Shown here: in pieces, positions 6,847 to 12,995 of the stretch | How the letters are laid out: each line of letters begins with the position of its first letter | Position numbering within the stretch: the first letter of the stretch is position 1 | NCBI GenBank assembly: GCA_029013165.1 | Contig: JAQXMV010000018.1 | Span: 1-12,995, forward strand | DNA: 12,995 nucleotides | Origin: Oscillospiraceae bacterium | GTDB taxonomy: Bacteria; Bacillota; Clostridia; Oscillospirales; Acutalibacteraceae | Reading direction: 5' to 3' | Program-made: the position numbers and the translations under genes | The notes under the pieces: model-generated | What the model was told of the DNA's origin: nothing | The model's input: only the letters and a program-made list of their open reading frames with translations | Database searches by the model: none

Positions 6847-7520
6847 TTGATTTCAACACCTCCGAAAAGGCAGGTGCCGGAAACATAGAGGGTAACCGCG
6901 TCCTTTTTGGCGGCGGTTTTATTGGTGATGCCACCGAAAATTGAGTTAGAATTCACCTTGACATTCACATGGTCTGGAACCAGAATCTTGATGCCGCCGA
7001 AAATGGCAGAAACCTGAATGGCACAGTCTTTTTCTATGATAGCGTGTCGGAGATCACAGTCAACACCGCCGAAAACCGCTGTGAGTTCAGCGCCGTCGAA
7101 GATCTCACCGTCAAAATTCATATTGTAGCCGGAAAAGGTGGCACAGCCGACCTTCGGCTGTTTGCCGTCGGCTTTCATCTGTGTGAACACCTCGCTCGTC
7201 TTGTTGCCGAAGATGCCGCCGAGCACCATTTTCAGACCGATGACAACAATCACGGCCGGAAGCATCAGCTTCCACATGAGGGTGAAGTCCAGAATTCCCT
7301 GACAGCATAGCAGTAAGAAAGTACCGATTCCAAGGCCGATGATGCCGCCGAGCTTTTCCCTCTGGGTGAAAAGGCTGACAAAACTGGGCACAATAATAAA
7401 GAGCGTCCACCAGCCGTCGAAGAAAAAGTTGATGTCAATAACATTGGTGGCTTTCAGGGCAAAGATCACACCCACGGCGATCAGGATCAGTCCCCACAAA
7501 ATATTACTTGCTTTTTTCAT
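6843..7520 (-). CDS. LiaF-like four-TM membrane protein
   Basis: This 225-residue protein resembles LiaF/YvqF, an inner-membrane protein that in Bacilli restrains the LiaSR cell-envelope-stress two-component system. Four transmembrane helices lie at about 5-22, 37-52, 56-73 and 84-102, with WW at 37-38 near a membrane interface. The C-terminal domain carries four FGG-type turns (FGGV at 150-153, FGGI at 174-177, FGGI at 195-198, FGGV at 219-222), the hallmark of the LiaF C-terminal beta domain. An AAGGAG site (complement of 7531-7536) lies ten bases before the ATG. It sits 26 bases after the TetR gene and overlaps the DUF4097-like gene by four bases. No LiaS or LiaR is visible nearby, so its partner, if any, is elsewhere or is the TetR regulator. 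The family call is good; the role is inferred. Confidence 0.8.
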   Translation of the reverse strand: MKKASNILWGLILIAVGVIFALKATNVIDINFFFDGWWTLFIIVPSFVSLFTQREKLGGIIGLGIGTFLLLCCQGILDFTLMWKLMLPAVIVVIGLKMVLGGIFGNKTSEVFTQMKADGKQPKVGCATFSGYNMNFDGEIFDGAELTAVFGGVDCDLRHAIIEKDCAIQVSAIFGGIKILVPDHVNVKVNSNSIFGGITNKTAAKKDAVTLYVSGTCLFGGVEIK

Positions 7521-7546
7521 TGATTTGATACTCCTTTGTGTTCATT

Positions 7547-8107
7547 TTAGAGATTGCTTTTAATCAGCGCGATAAATACCTGGCTGAGCATTTCGCTGAC
7601 CTCTTCCATGGAAAAAACGGGATTTCTCGCCAGAGACAAGACGCCCATACCGTAAGTATAAACGGAAATATGATTATAGATTTTTCGCGCCTGCTCCTCA
7701 CTCAGGCCATACTCCTTTTGCAGTGCCAGAAGCACCTGAGGCGAATTTTCATCGGTTCCCGGCAGATAACCCTGCGCCGTTTGCTCGACGCCCTCTCGCA
7801 TGAAAAGAAACATGAAAAGCTGAGGTTCCCTGTGGGCAAACTCCACATATTTCAGTCCGACGCCCTTAAAGGGTGTTTCCGACTCCAGGCCCTGCCGGAC
7901 ATAATCGGCATAAAGCGCCTTCGCTTTTTCCATAACGGTATTCTGCACTTCCTCCATACTCTCGAAGCAGGAAAAAATAGGCTGAGGTGAACAGCCCAGT
8001 TCACTGCCCAGGGCGCGGGCCGTGAGGGCGGCAATGCCTTTTCGCCGCACCAGATCAAAAGCACAGTCAGCGATCATTTCTTTTGTATATTTTGCTTTCG
8101 GCGGCAT
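7547..8107 (-). CDS. TetR-family transcriptional regulator
   Basis: This 186-residue TetR-type regulator is likely a repressor of its own operon. The N-terminal HTH domain (about 7-54) contains DLVRRKGIAALTARALGSEL, then a recognition helix around GCSPQPIFSCFESMEEV (38-54). The C-terminal domain (about 75-186) is a ligand-binding and dimerisation domain with an aromatic-rich stretch (EFAHREPQLFMFLFM, 89-103) typical of the WHG-like group; the ligand is unknown. The ATG is preceded at about seven bases by a G-rich site (AGGTGGGGGGTGAA) with good anti-Shine-Dalgarno pairing. It is first in a three-gene operon with a LiaF-like and a DUF4097-like gene. Its promoter is a perfect consensus overlapped by an imperfect dyad, which fits autorepression. 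Confidence 0.88.
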   Translation of the reverse strand: MPPKAKYTKEMIADCAFDLVRRKGIAALTARALGSELGCSPQPIFSCFESMEEVQNTVMEKAKALYADYVRQGLESETPFKGVGLKYVEFAHREPQLFMFLFMREGVEQTAQGYLPGTDENSPQVLLALQKEYGLSEEQARKIYNHISVYTYGMGVLSLARNPVFSMEEVSEMLSQVFIALIKSNL

Positions 8108-8131
8108 TTTCTTTCACCCCCCACCTGTTAT

Positions 8132-8145
8132 ATTACATATGTTAT
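8132..8145. promoter_or_regulatory. Candidate TetR operator overlapping the -10 and start point
   Basis: ATTACATATGTTAT (plus strand) is an imperfect dyad centred on CATATG with six of seven pairs matching. It overlaps the end of the -10 box of the TetR operon promoter and the expected transcription start, the usual place for a TetR autorepressor site. The assignment is positional inference. Confidence 0.4.
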
Positions 8146-8172
8146 TATATCTTTACTGCCGGTATCTGTCAA
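8144..8172 (-). promoter_or_regulatory. Perfect-consensus sigma-A promoter of the TetR operon
   Basis: On the minus strand, -35 TTGACA (8167-8172) and -10 TATAAT (8144-8149) are separated by exactly 17 bp, a 12/12 consensus match. Transcription should begin near 8137, about 30 nt before the TetR ATG. So strong a promoter normally implies tight repression. Confidence 0.88.
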
Positions 8173-8212
8173 TAGGTTTTCGGTGCTTTCCTGATTTTTC
8201 ATGCAAAGAGAA

Positions 8213-8255
8213 GTCGCCGCATTTCTGCTTCGGCAAAAAGCAGAAATGCGGCGGC
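8213..8255 (-). terminator. Hairpin terminator after the XRE-desulfoferrodoxin gene
   Basis: GCCGCATTTCTGC (8216-8228) pairs perfectly with 8240-8252 around an 11-nt loop, and the stem extends to 8213/8255 with one wobble pair. On the minus strand it follows the stop codon at 8270-8272 by 14 bases. The tract after it is only moderately T-rich (TTCTCTTTG), so termination may be partial. It separates this gene from the TetR operon promoter. Confidence 0.7.
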
Positions 8256-8269
8256 AAAAACAGGGCCTG

Positions 8270-8860
8270 TTATCTTCCCACTCTGACGCGGAAAAGTCCG
8301 TGTCGGTTGCAATAGGCATAAAGAAAGCCGGAACCTCTGAGCTGAAAACGCGTCTGCGCGTCTCCTTCGGGATAGAGCTTGACAAGCTGAATGCTGTCGG
8401 AAGTCACCCACGCAAGAAAAGATATATAATGAGCCTTACTCATCGGGTGGGTCATCGTGATAAAATTCTCGTCCTCAACCCTTTCTATTTTGATCCCGTG
8501 ACTTTCATCGGCCTCTTCCGCTTCGAGAGGCGGCAGCGTAATGCCGCAGCAGCTGACAGCCGCTTCGCCTGTGGCGTGAAGAATATTGCCGCAGACAGGA
8601 CAGACATAAAAAACCGACCGGAGCAAATTGGCACAGACATTCCGGTTGATGACCGTGTCTCCGCTCATGAGCTCCATCACGCTCACACCAAGGCTTTTCG
8701 CCAGCGGCTCAATCAGCGTGATATCGGGAAGTCCCTTTGCGGTTTCCCATTTTGAGACCGCTTTGCTGCTGACGCCGATTTCCTCTGCCAACTGAGCCTG
8801 GGTGAGACCTTTTCCCTCGCGCAGACGCTTAATGGTTGCGCCGGTAATATAAGTGTTCAT
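8270..8860 (-). CDS. XRE-type HTH regulator fused to desulfoferrodoxin (superoxide reductase) module
   Basis: This 196-residue protein joins a DNA-binding domain to a full class I superoxide reductase module. The start at 8860 is chosen because GGAGGT lies six bases upstream; an earlier in-frame ATG would translate through it. Residues about 7-62 are a Cro/CI HTH (IKRLREGKGLTQAQLAEEIG, VSSKAVSKWE, LPDITLIEPLAKSLGVSVMEL). A desulforedoxin-like Fe(Cys)4 site follows: C87, C90 (CPVCGNI), C104, C105 (CCG). The superoxide reductase domain keeps every ligand of the catalytic Fe(His)4Cys centre: H121 (ESHGI), H138 and H144 (HPMSKAHYI), C184 and H187 (CNRHG). The active-site Glu is present (E119), but the Lys of the usual EKH motif is S120. 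It could be a redox/superoxide or iron sensor that controls transcription, or a scavenger with its own regulator. It is divergent from the lipase gene. Confidence 0.92.
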   Translation of the reverse strand: MNTYITGATIKRLREGKGLTQAQLAEEIGVSSKAVSKWETAKGLPDITLIEPLAKSLGVSVMELMSGDTVINRNVCANLLRSVFYVCPVCGNILHATGEAAVSCCGITLPPLEAEEADESHGIKIERVEDENFITMTHPMSKAHYISFLAWVTSDSIQLVKLYPEGDAQTRFQLRGSGFLYAYCNRHGLFRVRVGR

Positions 8861-8893
8861 CCAAAAACCTCCTTTCTTTTGGTTTCTGCCATG

Positions 8894-8922
8894 ATTATAC
8901 CCCATCTTCCCCTGCGTGACAA
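8894..8922 (-). promoter_or_regulatory. Sigma-A promoter of the XRE-desulfoferrodoxin gene
   Basis: On the minus strand, -35 TTGTCA (8917-8922) and -10 TATAAT (8894-8899) are separated by 17 bp, giving a start near 8887 and a leader of about 27 nt. A short inverted repeat, GCGT-8-ACGC (8914-8929), straddles the -35 box and is a possible but weak operator for the XRE domain. Confidence 0.78.
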
Positions 8923-8976
8923 CCTACGCTTCGTTGAAGAGGGCTGTAAATTCTTAAAATTATTTCGCAACTTCTG

Positions 8977-9006
8977 TTGACTTTTGCGACTCGGTGATGT
9001 TATAAT
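8977..9006 (+). promoter_or_regulatory. Extended -10 promoter of the lipase gene
   Basis: -35 TTGACT (8977-8982) lies 18 bp before -10 TATAAT (9001-9006), which carries the extended TGT triplet at 8998-9000. Transcription should begin near 9012, leaving an unusually long leader of about 110 nt before the lipase ATG. Confidence 0.78.
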
Positions 9007-9086
9007 ATATAAAATCATTATTAACACGGTGACATTTTTTTGAACAAAGTGAAAACTTCAGAATGGGAAGGACCCGTCACCGAGTC
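8988..9086. repeat. Inverted and direct CGGTGA repeats across the lipase promoter and leader
   Basis: GACTCGGTGA (8988-8997, inside the promoter spacer) is the perfect 10-bp inverse complement of TCACCGAGTC (9077-9086, in the leader). A third copy of the core, CGGTGAC (9027-9033), lies between them as a direct repeat of the first and is a perfect 7-bp inverse of GTCACCG (9076-9082). Because the first arm is upstream of the start point, the pattern suggests DNA-level binding sites. The middle and last copies could also pair in the RNA. Confidence 0.45.
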
Positions 9087-9120
9087 TGAAATGAACAATC
9101 GAAAAAAGGAGAGGATCATC

Positions 9121-10395
9121 ATGAAATTTCGTCGTGTCACAGCATTACTGTTGTCTATGATCATTCTTTGCGCTTCCTGTGCAGTCTGTGCTTTCGGCGC
9201 CCAGGACAGCTGGCAAGCCAAAAACGAGCAGCCCTTTGTCTTTGTCCACGGTCTCAACGGCTGGGGCGGAGCAGAAGGCATCAACGGAGTCATGCCTTAT
9301 TGGGGCGCTACCACAGGCGACCTGATGAGCTATCTCCAGCAGGAGGGCTACAACTGTTTTTCTGCATCGGTGGGACCGCTCAGCAGTGCCTGGGACAGAG
9401 CTTGTGAACTTTATGCCCAGCTGATCGGCGGCACCGTTGATTACGGCGCGGCACACTCAGCAAAATTCAACCACAGCCGCTACGGCAGAACCTATTATCA
9501 TGCCTTGATCCCCAACTGGGGCGAATTGGATGAAAACGGAAAACTACAACAAATCCACCTCATCGGACACAGCTTCGGTGGAACCACCATCAGAGTGATG
9601 GTTGAGCTTCTGACCAACGGCTCCGCCGAGGAAAAGGCAGCAACCGACGAAAGCGAGCTTTCCGGTCTTTTCACCGGCGGCAAGAGCAATTGGGTGAAGA
9701 GCGTAACCACCATTTGCACCCCTCACAACAGCGCCTCCATTTATTATCCGATGAAGGCTCTGAACCTTGACACCGTGTTCTATCTTGTCAGCTATGCCTA
9801 TGCCGGTATTGCGGGCAGAAGCTATGTGAACGGCAAACTGGTCGACTTCCATCTTGAGCAGTTCGGTCTGACCGATGTACCTAACGGCAAAAAAGCGGAC
9901 AATTTCTTTAAGGCTATGGCCTGCATCATGAAAAACCGGGAGGATTCCTGTATTCAGGATCTGACACCCGAGGGCTGCTCCGCACTGAATGAAAAGCTCG
10001 ATATCAACAAAAATATTTATTACTTCTCCTATCCCTTCTCAACAACCGAAGAGCTGGAACCCCTTGGTATTCAGGTGCCGATCAAATCCACCAACCCGGT
10101 CATTTGGCTCACCTCTGTTGTCATGGGTATTCTGAGATTTAAGGATCCTGTTTTGGGAACCGACTATGAGGGTGACTGGCTTGCCAACGACGCTCTGGTC
10201 AATACGGAGAGTGCAAAATACCCCTTAGACGAGCCTCATCAGGACTTCGACGCCGACAACATCACAAAGGGCGTATGGAATGTTATGCCGGTTCAGCAGG
10301 GAGATCACGGCACGGCTATCGGTCTTTTTGCCGATGAAGAAACGACACACAACTTCTATCTGGAGCTGTGCGAGATGCTCAACGAGCTTCCCTGA
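9121..10395 (+). CDS. Secreted zinc-type lipase (family I.5/I.6-like triacylglycerol lipase)
   Basis: This 424-residue secreted alpha/beta-hydrolase is closest in pattern to the Geobacillus L1 and staphylococcal lipases, which hydrolyse triacylglycerols. The ATG at 9121 follows AAGGAGAGG; the reading frame is open upstream to 9040 but lacks a ribosome site. Residues 1-27 are a signal peptide (MKFRR, hydrophobic core, AFGA cleavage). Motifs in order: oxyanion loop FVHGLNGWGG (41-50), YWGATTGDL (60-68), WDRACELYAQ (91-100), DYGAAH...H...YGRTY (108-125), and nucleophile elbow GHSFGG with S151. D357 (ANDALVNT) and H396 (GDHGTAIG) complete the triad, with spacing close to L1. The L1 zinc ligands also align: D92, H112, H118 and probably D280 (IQDLTPEG). 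The X in GHSxGG is Phe rather than the usual Gln. It is monocistronic, ends in a strong terminator, and is divergent from the XRE-desulfoferrodoxin gene. Confidence 0.93.
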   Translation: MKFRRVTALLLSMIILCASCAVCAFGAQDSWQAKNEQPFVFVHGLNGWGGAEGINGVMPYWGATTGDLMSYLQQEGYNCFSASVGPLSSAWDRACELYAQLIGGTVDYGAAHSAKFNHSRYGRTYYHALIPNWGELDENGKLQQIHLIGHSFGGTTIRVMVELLTNGSAEEKAATDESELSGLFTGGKSNWVKSVTTICTPHNSASIYYPMKALNLDTVFYLVSYAYAGIAGRSYVNGKLVDFHLEQFGLTDVPNGKKADNFFKAMACIMKNREDSCIQDLTPEGCSALNEKLDINKNIYYFSYPFSTTEELEPLGIQVPIKSTNPVIWLTSVVMGILRFKDPVLGTDYEGDWLANDALVNTESAKYPLDEPHQDFDADNITKGVWNVMPVQQGDHGTAIGLFADEETTHNFYLELCEMLNELP

Positions 10396-10414
10396 TCTCT
10401 GAAAAGATGAAAGT

Positions 10415-10448
10415 AAATCGCTCAGGCTGTGATATGCCTGAGCGATTT
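10415..10448 (+). terminator. Terminator of the lipase gene, possibly shared with the convergent operon
   Basis: AAATCGCTCAGGC (10415-10427) pairs perfectly with 10436-10448 around an 8-nt loop and is followed by TTATTG, 20 bases after the lipase stop codon. On the minus strand the stem's own T-run followed by ACTTTCATCTTTT may also end the methyltransferase operon, which stops at 10468. Confidence 0.85.
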
Positions 10449-10467
10449 TTATTGATCCTTATTCCAA

Positions 10468-11379
10468 TCAGAATAGTTTTTTCACCGCCTGAGCATAATT
10501 GAAATGCTCAAAGGCGCTGAGGCCGTCACGACGGCCGGCAAAGAAACGGCTTTGAATACTTCCCCGACTCAGGTGCTCATAAACCAAAAAACCATGGTCT
10601 CCGAGCATCATCTCTAGCGTAAGGGGATCAAAGGAGGACTTCATTTCTTCTCCGGCTGCTTTAGCCATTGCCATCATATTCTGCACCCGTGGGATATCCG
10701 ACAGGAAAGTCCCGGCATCGGCATAGTCAAACAGGAGGGTTGACCCCTCGGCGGAAAGGCGCGAAACCGTATCCAGAAAATTCTCGATTTCAGCTCTGTC
10801 GAGATACATACTCACACCGAGCCATGAAAAGAATGTGATTTTACTTTTGTCAAAGCCCTGCTCTGTCAGTTTATCCTCCAGACTGTCACAGGAAAAATCA
10901 CAGGGCACAAAATGCAGATTCTCCGGGATTTCCAAGCCGGCCTTTTGGATTCTTCTGAGTTTATCCGCCTGAGTGAGAGGGTGATCCACCTCATAAACCC
11001 GGTATCTTTTGAGAAACTCTTTTTCTCTGAAAGCAAAGGTGTCAAAGCCGGCGCCGAGAATCACATACTGCTGTGTTCCCGTCATCACCGCCGTCCGGAG
11101 ACAGTCCTCACAGTATCGCGCCCTGGCCACTGGCGTCGGGGCGAACTGGGTATTGACGAGATATTGGAGGGTCTCTTCCTCACTTGAGAAAGCGCCCTTT
11201 TTCTCACCGGCCAGGAAATCTGCGCCACTGAGAATATAGTCGGCCATTTTGCCGTAGTCTTCCTCACCGATCAGCTTTTTCGCCATACTGTCGTGAAAGA
11301 TCGGGTTTTCCGCCTTTTCTGCGTGGTAGGCACGGGCGAAAGCGGACATGAGTGCTGTTATACTTTTTTGATCGTTCAT
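10468..11379 (-). CDS. SAM-dependent methyltransferase, leucine carboxyl methyltransferase family
   Basis: This 303-residue class I SAM methyltransferase is of the LCM (PF04072-like) family, whose bacterial members often modify polyketides or other small molecules; the substrate here is unknown. The start at 11379 follows AAGGGG by seven bases. The frame is open further upstream, but that part overlaps the permease gene in another frame and is not coding. Family motifs: TPVARARYCED (82-92), the SAM-binding VILGAGFDTFAFR (106-118), EVDHP (130-134), PCDFS (159-163), and FFSWLGVSMYL (183-193), which matches the family's EGV-type motif. It lies 11 bases after the ABC-2 permease stop, so it is the third gene of an exporter operon. 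It may modify the exported compound or be a self-protection enzyme. Confidence 0.87.
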   Translation of the reverse strand: MNDQKSITALMSAFARAYHAEKAENPIFHDSMAKKLIGEEDYGKMADYILSGADFLAGEKKGAFSSEEETLQYLVNTQFAPTPVARARYCEDCLRTAVMTGTQQYVILGAGFDTFAFREKEFLKRYRVYEVDHPLTQADKLRRIQKAGLEIPENLHFVPCDFSCDSLEDKLTEQGFDKSKITFFSWLGVSMYLDRAEIENFLDTVSRLSAEGSTLLFDYADAGTFLSDIPRVQNMMAMAKAAGEEMKSSFDPLTLEMMLGDHGFLVYEHLSRGSIQSRFFAGRRDGLSAFEHFNYAQAVKKLF

Positions 11380-11390
11380 AAGTTCCCCTT

Positions 11391-12290
11391 TTATTTCAGT
11401 TTTTTTGTTTTTAAAATATTCAAAAGAATATAGACTGCCATCAGCACCGCGACGGCAGACAGTACCACGGCGAACATCACGGAGACATCGACACTTTTTC
11501 CCAGAAAATACAGATTGCAGTCGATACCGTCGCGAATGCCGTCGATCAGCTCCCGAGGCAAGGAAAGCCTTTCCATTTCCGCGAACACGCCTCTCATGGC
11601 ATGATTGCGCACGAGAGAGGTGCCGTAGGTACCGGGTAGGAAAGCAAGAACCTTTTGCAGTCCCGGAGCAAACTGAGAGATCGGCATATAGGCCCCGCAT
11701 ATAAAGCCGTAACCGGAGCTGACGATGGTTCCCACCGCTGAAATCTGACCTTGGGTTGACAGGAAGAAATTGATCACGCTGGAAAGGGCCGTGCCGAACA
11801 TCACAAGTATGATCACATCGAGCAGCAAGAGACAGACATCGACCGCTGACATATACCAGCCCACCGCGCCGACATAAATCAGGCAAATGCCTGCGGCTGT
11901 CAGACAAATGATCAGCGAGGAAATCAGCGAGGAAAAATAATAGCCCAAAGCAAACAGTGAGGGCTTGACCGGCGTCATGTGCAGATCCGTTGCCGTGGAA
12001 TTGGCCTTATCCTGCACCATGAGCATATTCGAGCAAAAGGAAACCGTTACGCAGGAAACAGCCAGAATAGAGGAGATCAGCTGACCGCCCACACAGCCGC
12101 CCAGGAGCTTTTCACTCAGAGAAAAGCCCACCGGCAGGGCGTCCACAAAGGTCTGACGGTAAATATTGCCCAAAAAGGTGGCATAAAGCACAAGCAGGAT
12201 CACCGGCGTGATCAGGGAGGTGAAAAACATAGCTTTGTCGCGGAAAAAGAGTTTGGTGTTTCTTTTCACAAGAATTTGCAGTGTTCTCAT
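11391..12290 (-). CDS. ABC-2 type transporter permease
   Basis: This 299-residue membrane protein is the transmembrane subunit of an ABC exporter of the ABC-2 type (drug or antibiotic export is typical for the family). About six membrane segments are visible at roughly 21-41, 66-90, 113-142, 150-178, 184-204 and 270-292. An extracellular region (about 206-268) lies between the last two. The family-typical short motif GAYMPISQF (199-207) and FLPGTYG (217-223) are present. The ATG overlaps the stop codon of the ATPase gene (ATGA) and has a strong GGGAGGAG site inside that gene, so it is translationally coupled to the ATPase. The substrate cannot be read from the sequence. Confidence 0.88.
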   Translation of the reverse strand: MRTLQILVKRNTKLFFRDKAMFFTSLITPVILLVLYATFLGNIYRQTFVDALPVGFSLSEKLLGGCVGGQLISSILAVSCVTVSFCSNMLMVQDKANSTATDLHMTPVKPSLFALGYYFSSLISSLIICLTAAGICLIYVGAVGWYMSAVDVCLLLLDVIILVMFGTALSSVINFFLSTQGQISAVGTIVSSGYGFICGAYMPISQFAPGLQKVLAFLPGTYGTSLVRNHAMRGVFAEMERLSLPRELIDGIRDGIDCNLYFLGKSVDVSVMFAVVLSAVAVLMAVYILLNILKTKKLK

Positions 12291-12995
12291 TTTTCTTCTC
12301 CTCCCGATAACTTTTTTCCTGTGACAGCCAGGAACACATCGTCCATTTTACCCTTGGTGATCTCATAGTCCCGGAATAATTCCGGATTCTGCAGAATCAA
12401 CCCTGTGGCTGCCGCCGTGTTTTCCACGGCCAAAACCAGCGCTTCGCCCTGTTTCTCATAAGGAATACCGAGGCTTTGCACTTTCTGCTCATCGGTATTA
12501 TATAAGGTGATGAAATCACCGGTGTAGGCGTTTTTCAGCTCCAGCGGTGTTCCTTCGGCGGCGATCTTTCCGGAATCCAGAATAATGACCCGATCCGCGT
12601 CAGCGGCCTCCTCCATATAATGTGTGGTGAGGAAAACCGTCATGCCTTTCTCTTTCCGGAGGCTTTCAATGGCTTTCCACAGGAGCTTCCTCGTCTGAGG
12701 GTCAAGGCCCGTTGTGGGCTCATCGAGAATGAGCAGCTTCGGCTCATGTAGCAGTGCCCTTGCGATATCAATTCTGCGCCTTTGGCCGCCGGAGAGCTTG
12801 CCAAGCGGGCGTTTCAGAATATCCTCAAAATCCAGCAGAGCCGCCAGCTCCGCGATTCTTTTCTTGCAGTCCTGACCGGTAATTCCGTACAGGGCCGCCC
12901 TGCTCTCGAGATTATCCCTGACGCTCAGAGCACGGTCCAGCACGCTGTTCTGAAACACAACGCCCAGCATACCCTTGATCTGCTGCGCCTGCGTG
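12287..12995 (-). CDS. ABC transporter ATP-binding subunit (5' end beyond the window)
   Basis: This is the C-terminal 235 residues of the ATPase that powers the adjacent permease; the start codon and Walker A motif lie past the right edge. The frame stays open to the window edge, and the ATG at 12970 is internal because the Q-loop (GVVFQNS, visible residues 11-17) follows it at once. Signature LSGGQRRR (67-74), Walker B LLILDEP (87-93), D-loop TGLDP (95-99) and switch histidine H125 (TTHYMEEA) are intact. A C-terminal extension (about 150-235) resembles that of DrrA/CcmA-type exporter ATPases. It overlaps the permease gene by four bases. Confidence 0.92.
   Translation of the reverse strand, partial: TQAQQIKGMLGVVFQNSVLDRALSVRDNLESRAALYGITGQDCKKRIAELAALLDFEDILKRPLGKLSGGQRRRIDIARALLHEPKLLILDEPTTGLDPQTRKLLWKAIESLRKEKGMTVFLTTHYMEEAADADRVIILDSGKIAAEGTPLELKNAYTGDFITLYNTDEQKVQSLGIPYEKQGEALVLAVENTAAATGLILQNPELFRDYEITKGKMDDVFLAVTGKKLSGGEEK

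Noticed and set aside
8201..8755. Plus-strand open frame of 184 codons opposite the XRE-desulfoferrodoxin gene
   Set aside because: It is antisense to a gene with full domain and metal-ligand evidence, starts inside the terminator region, and shows no motif of its own.
9040..9120. Upstream start (TTG at 9040) for the lipase
   Set aside because: There is no ribosome site before it, the encoded residues are polar and would bury the signal peptide; AGGAGAGG before 9121 marks the real start.
11380..11907. N-terminal extension of the methyltransferase frame into the permease gene
   Set aside because: The extension overlaps the permease in a different frame and has an arginine-rich, non-protein-like composition; a proper ribosome site precedes the ATG at 11379.
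1..12995. CRISPR arrays, insertion sequences, tRNA or rRNA genes
   Set aside because: No regularly spaced repeats, transposase-like proteins, cloverleaf-type sequences or conserved rRNA stretches were seen; the repeats at 1865-3430 are protein-level LRR repeats.

Overview
The window looks like chromosomal DNA from an anaerobic, endospore-forming Firmicute of class Clostridia. The evidence is a clear spo0A next to a clear spoIVB, strong GGAGG ribosome binding sites, sigma-A type promoters (TTGACA/TATAAT), and exported proteins of types common in gut Clostridia (BspA-like leucine-rich repeats, PHP phosphoesterase, family I.5-like lipase). An Oscillospiraceae/Ruminococcaceae-type gut bacterium is my inference from moderate GC and protein style; no 16S or other taxonomic marker is present. 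I see no tRNA, rRNA, CRISPR array, insertion sequence or prophage gene.

Layout, left to right. (1) 46-3474: two divergently transcribed single genes for exported proteins, a PHP-domain phosphoesterase (minus) and a large LRR surface protein (plus), each with a near-consensus promoter between them and a hairpin terminator at its far end. The LRR protein ends in an unusual Cys/His tail (CxCxCH, hydrophobic segment, CxCGxxHY). (2) 3503-5843: the sporulation pair spoIVB then spo0A on the minus strand, separated by a strong terminator and a promoter region. The Spo0A receiver has an altered acidic pocket. A 75-bp imperfect inverted repeat abuts the spo0A stop codon. (3) 6031-8172: an envelope-stress-like operon (minus): TetR regulator, LiaF-like four-TM protein and membrane-anchored DUF4097-like beta-repeat protein, with a perfect-consensus promoter overlapped by an imperfect dyad. 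(4) 8213-10448: two divergent genes sharing a 260-bp control region. One encodes an XRE-type DNA-binding domain fused to a complete desulfoferrodoxin (superoxide reductase) module. The other encodes a secreted zinc-type lipase. (5) 10468-12995: a minus-strand operon of ABC ATPase (cut by the window edge), ABC-2 permease and a leucine-carboxyl-methyltransferase-family SAM methyltransferase.

How it fits together. Spo0A would switch on sporulation and SpoIVB would later act in the forespore as the protease that signals to the mother cell. The remaining genes mostly concern the envelope, secretion, or sensing of stress. The most unusual item is the one-component regulator candidate at 8270-8860. 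It keeps all four desulforedoxin cysteines and all five catalytic-iron ligands of a superoxide reductase behind an HTH domain, but has lost the active-site lysine. This suggests a redox, superoxide or iron-responsive repressor rather than, or in addition to, a scavenging enzyme.
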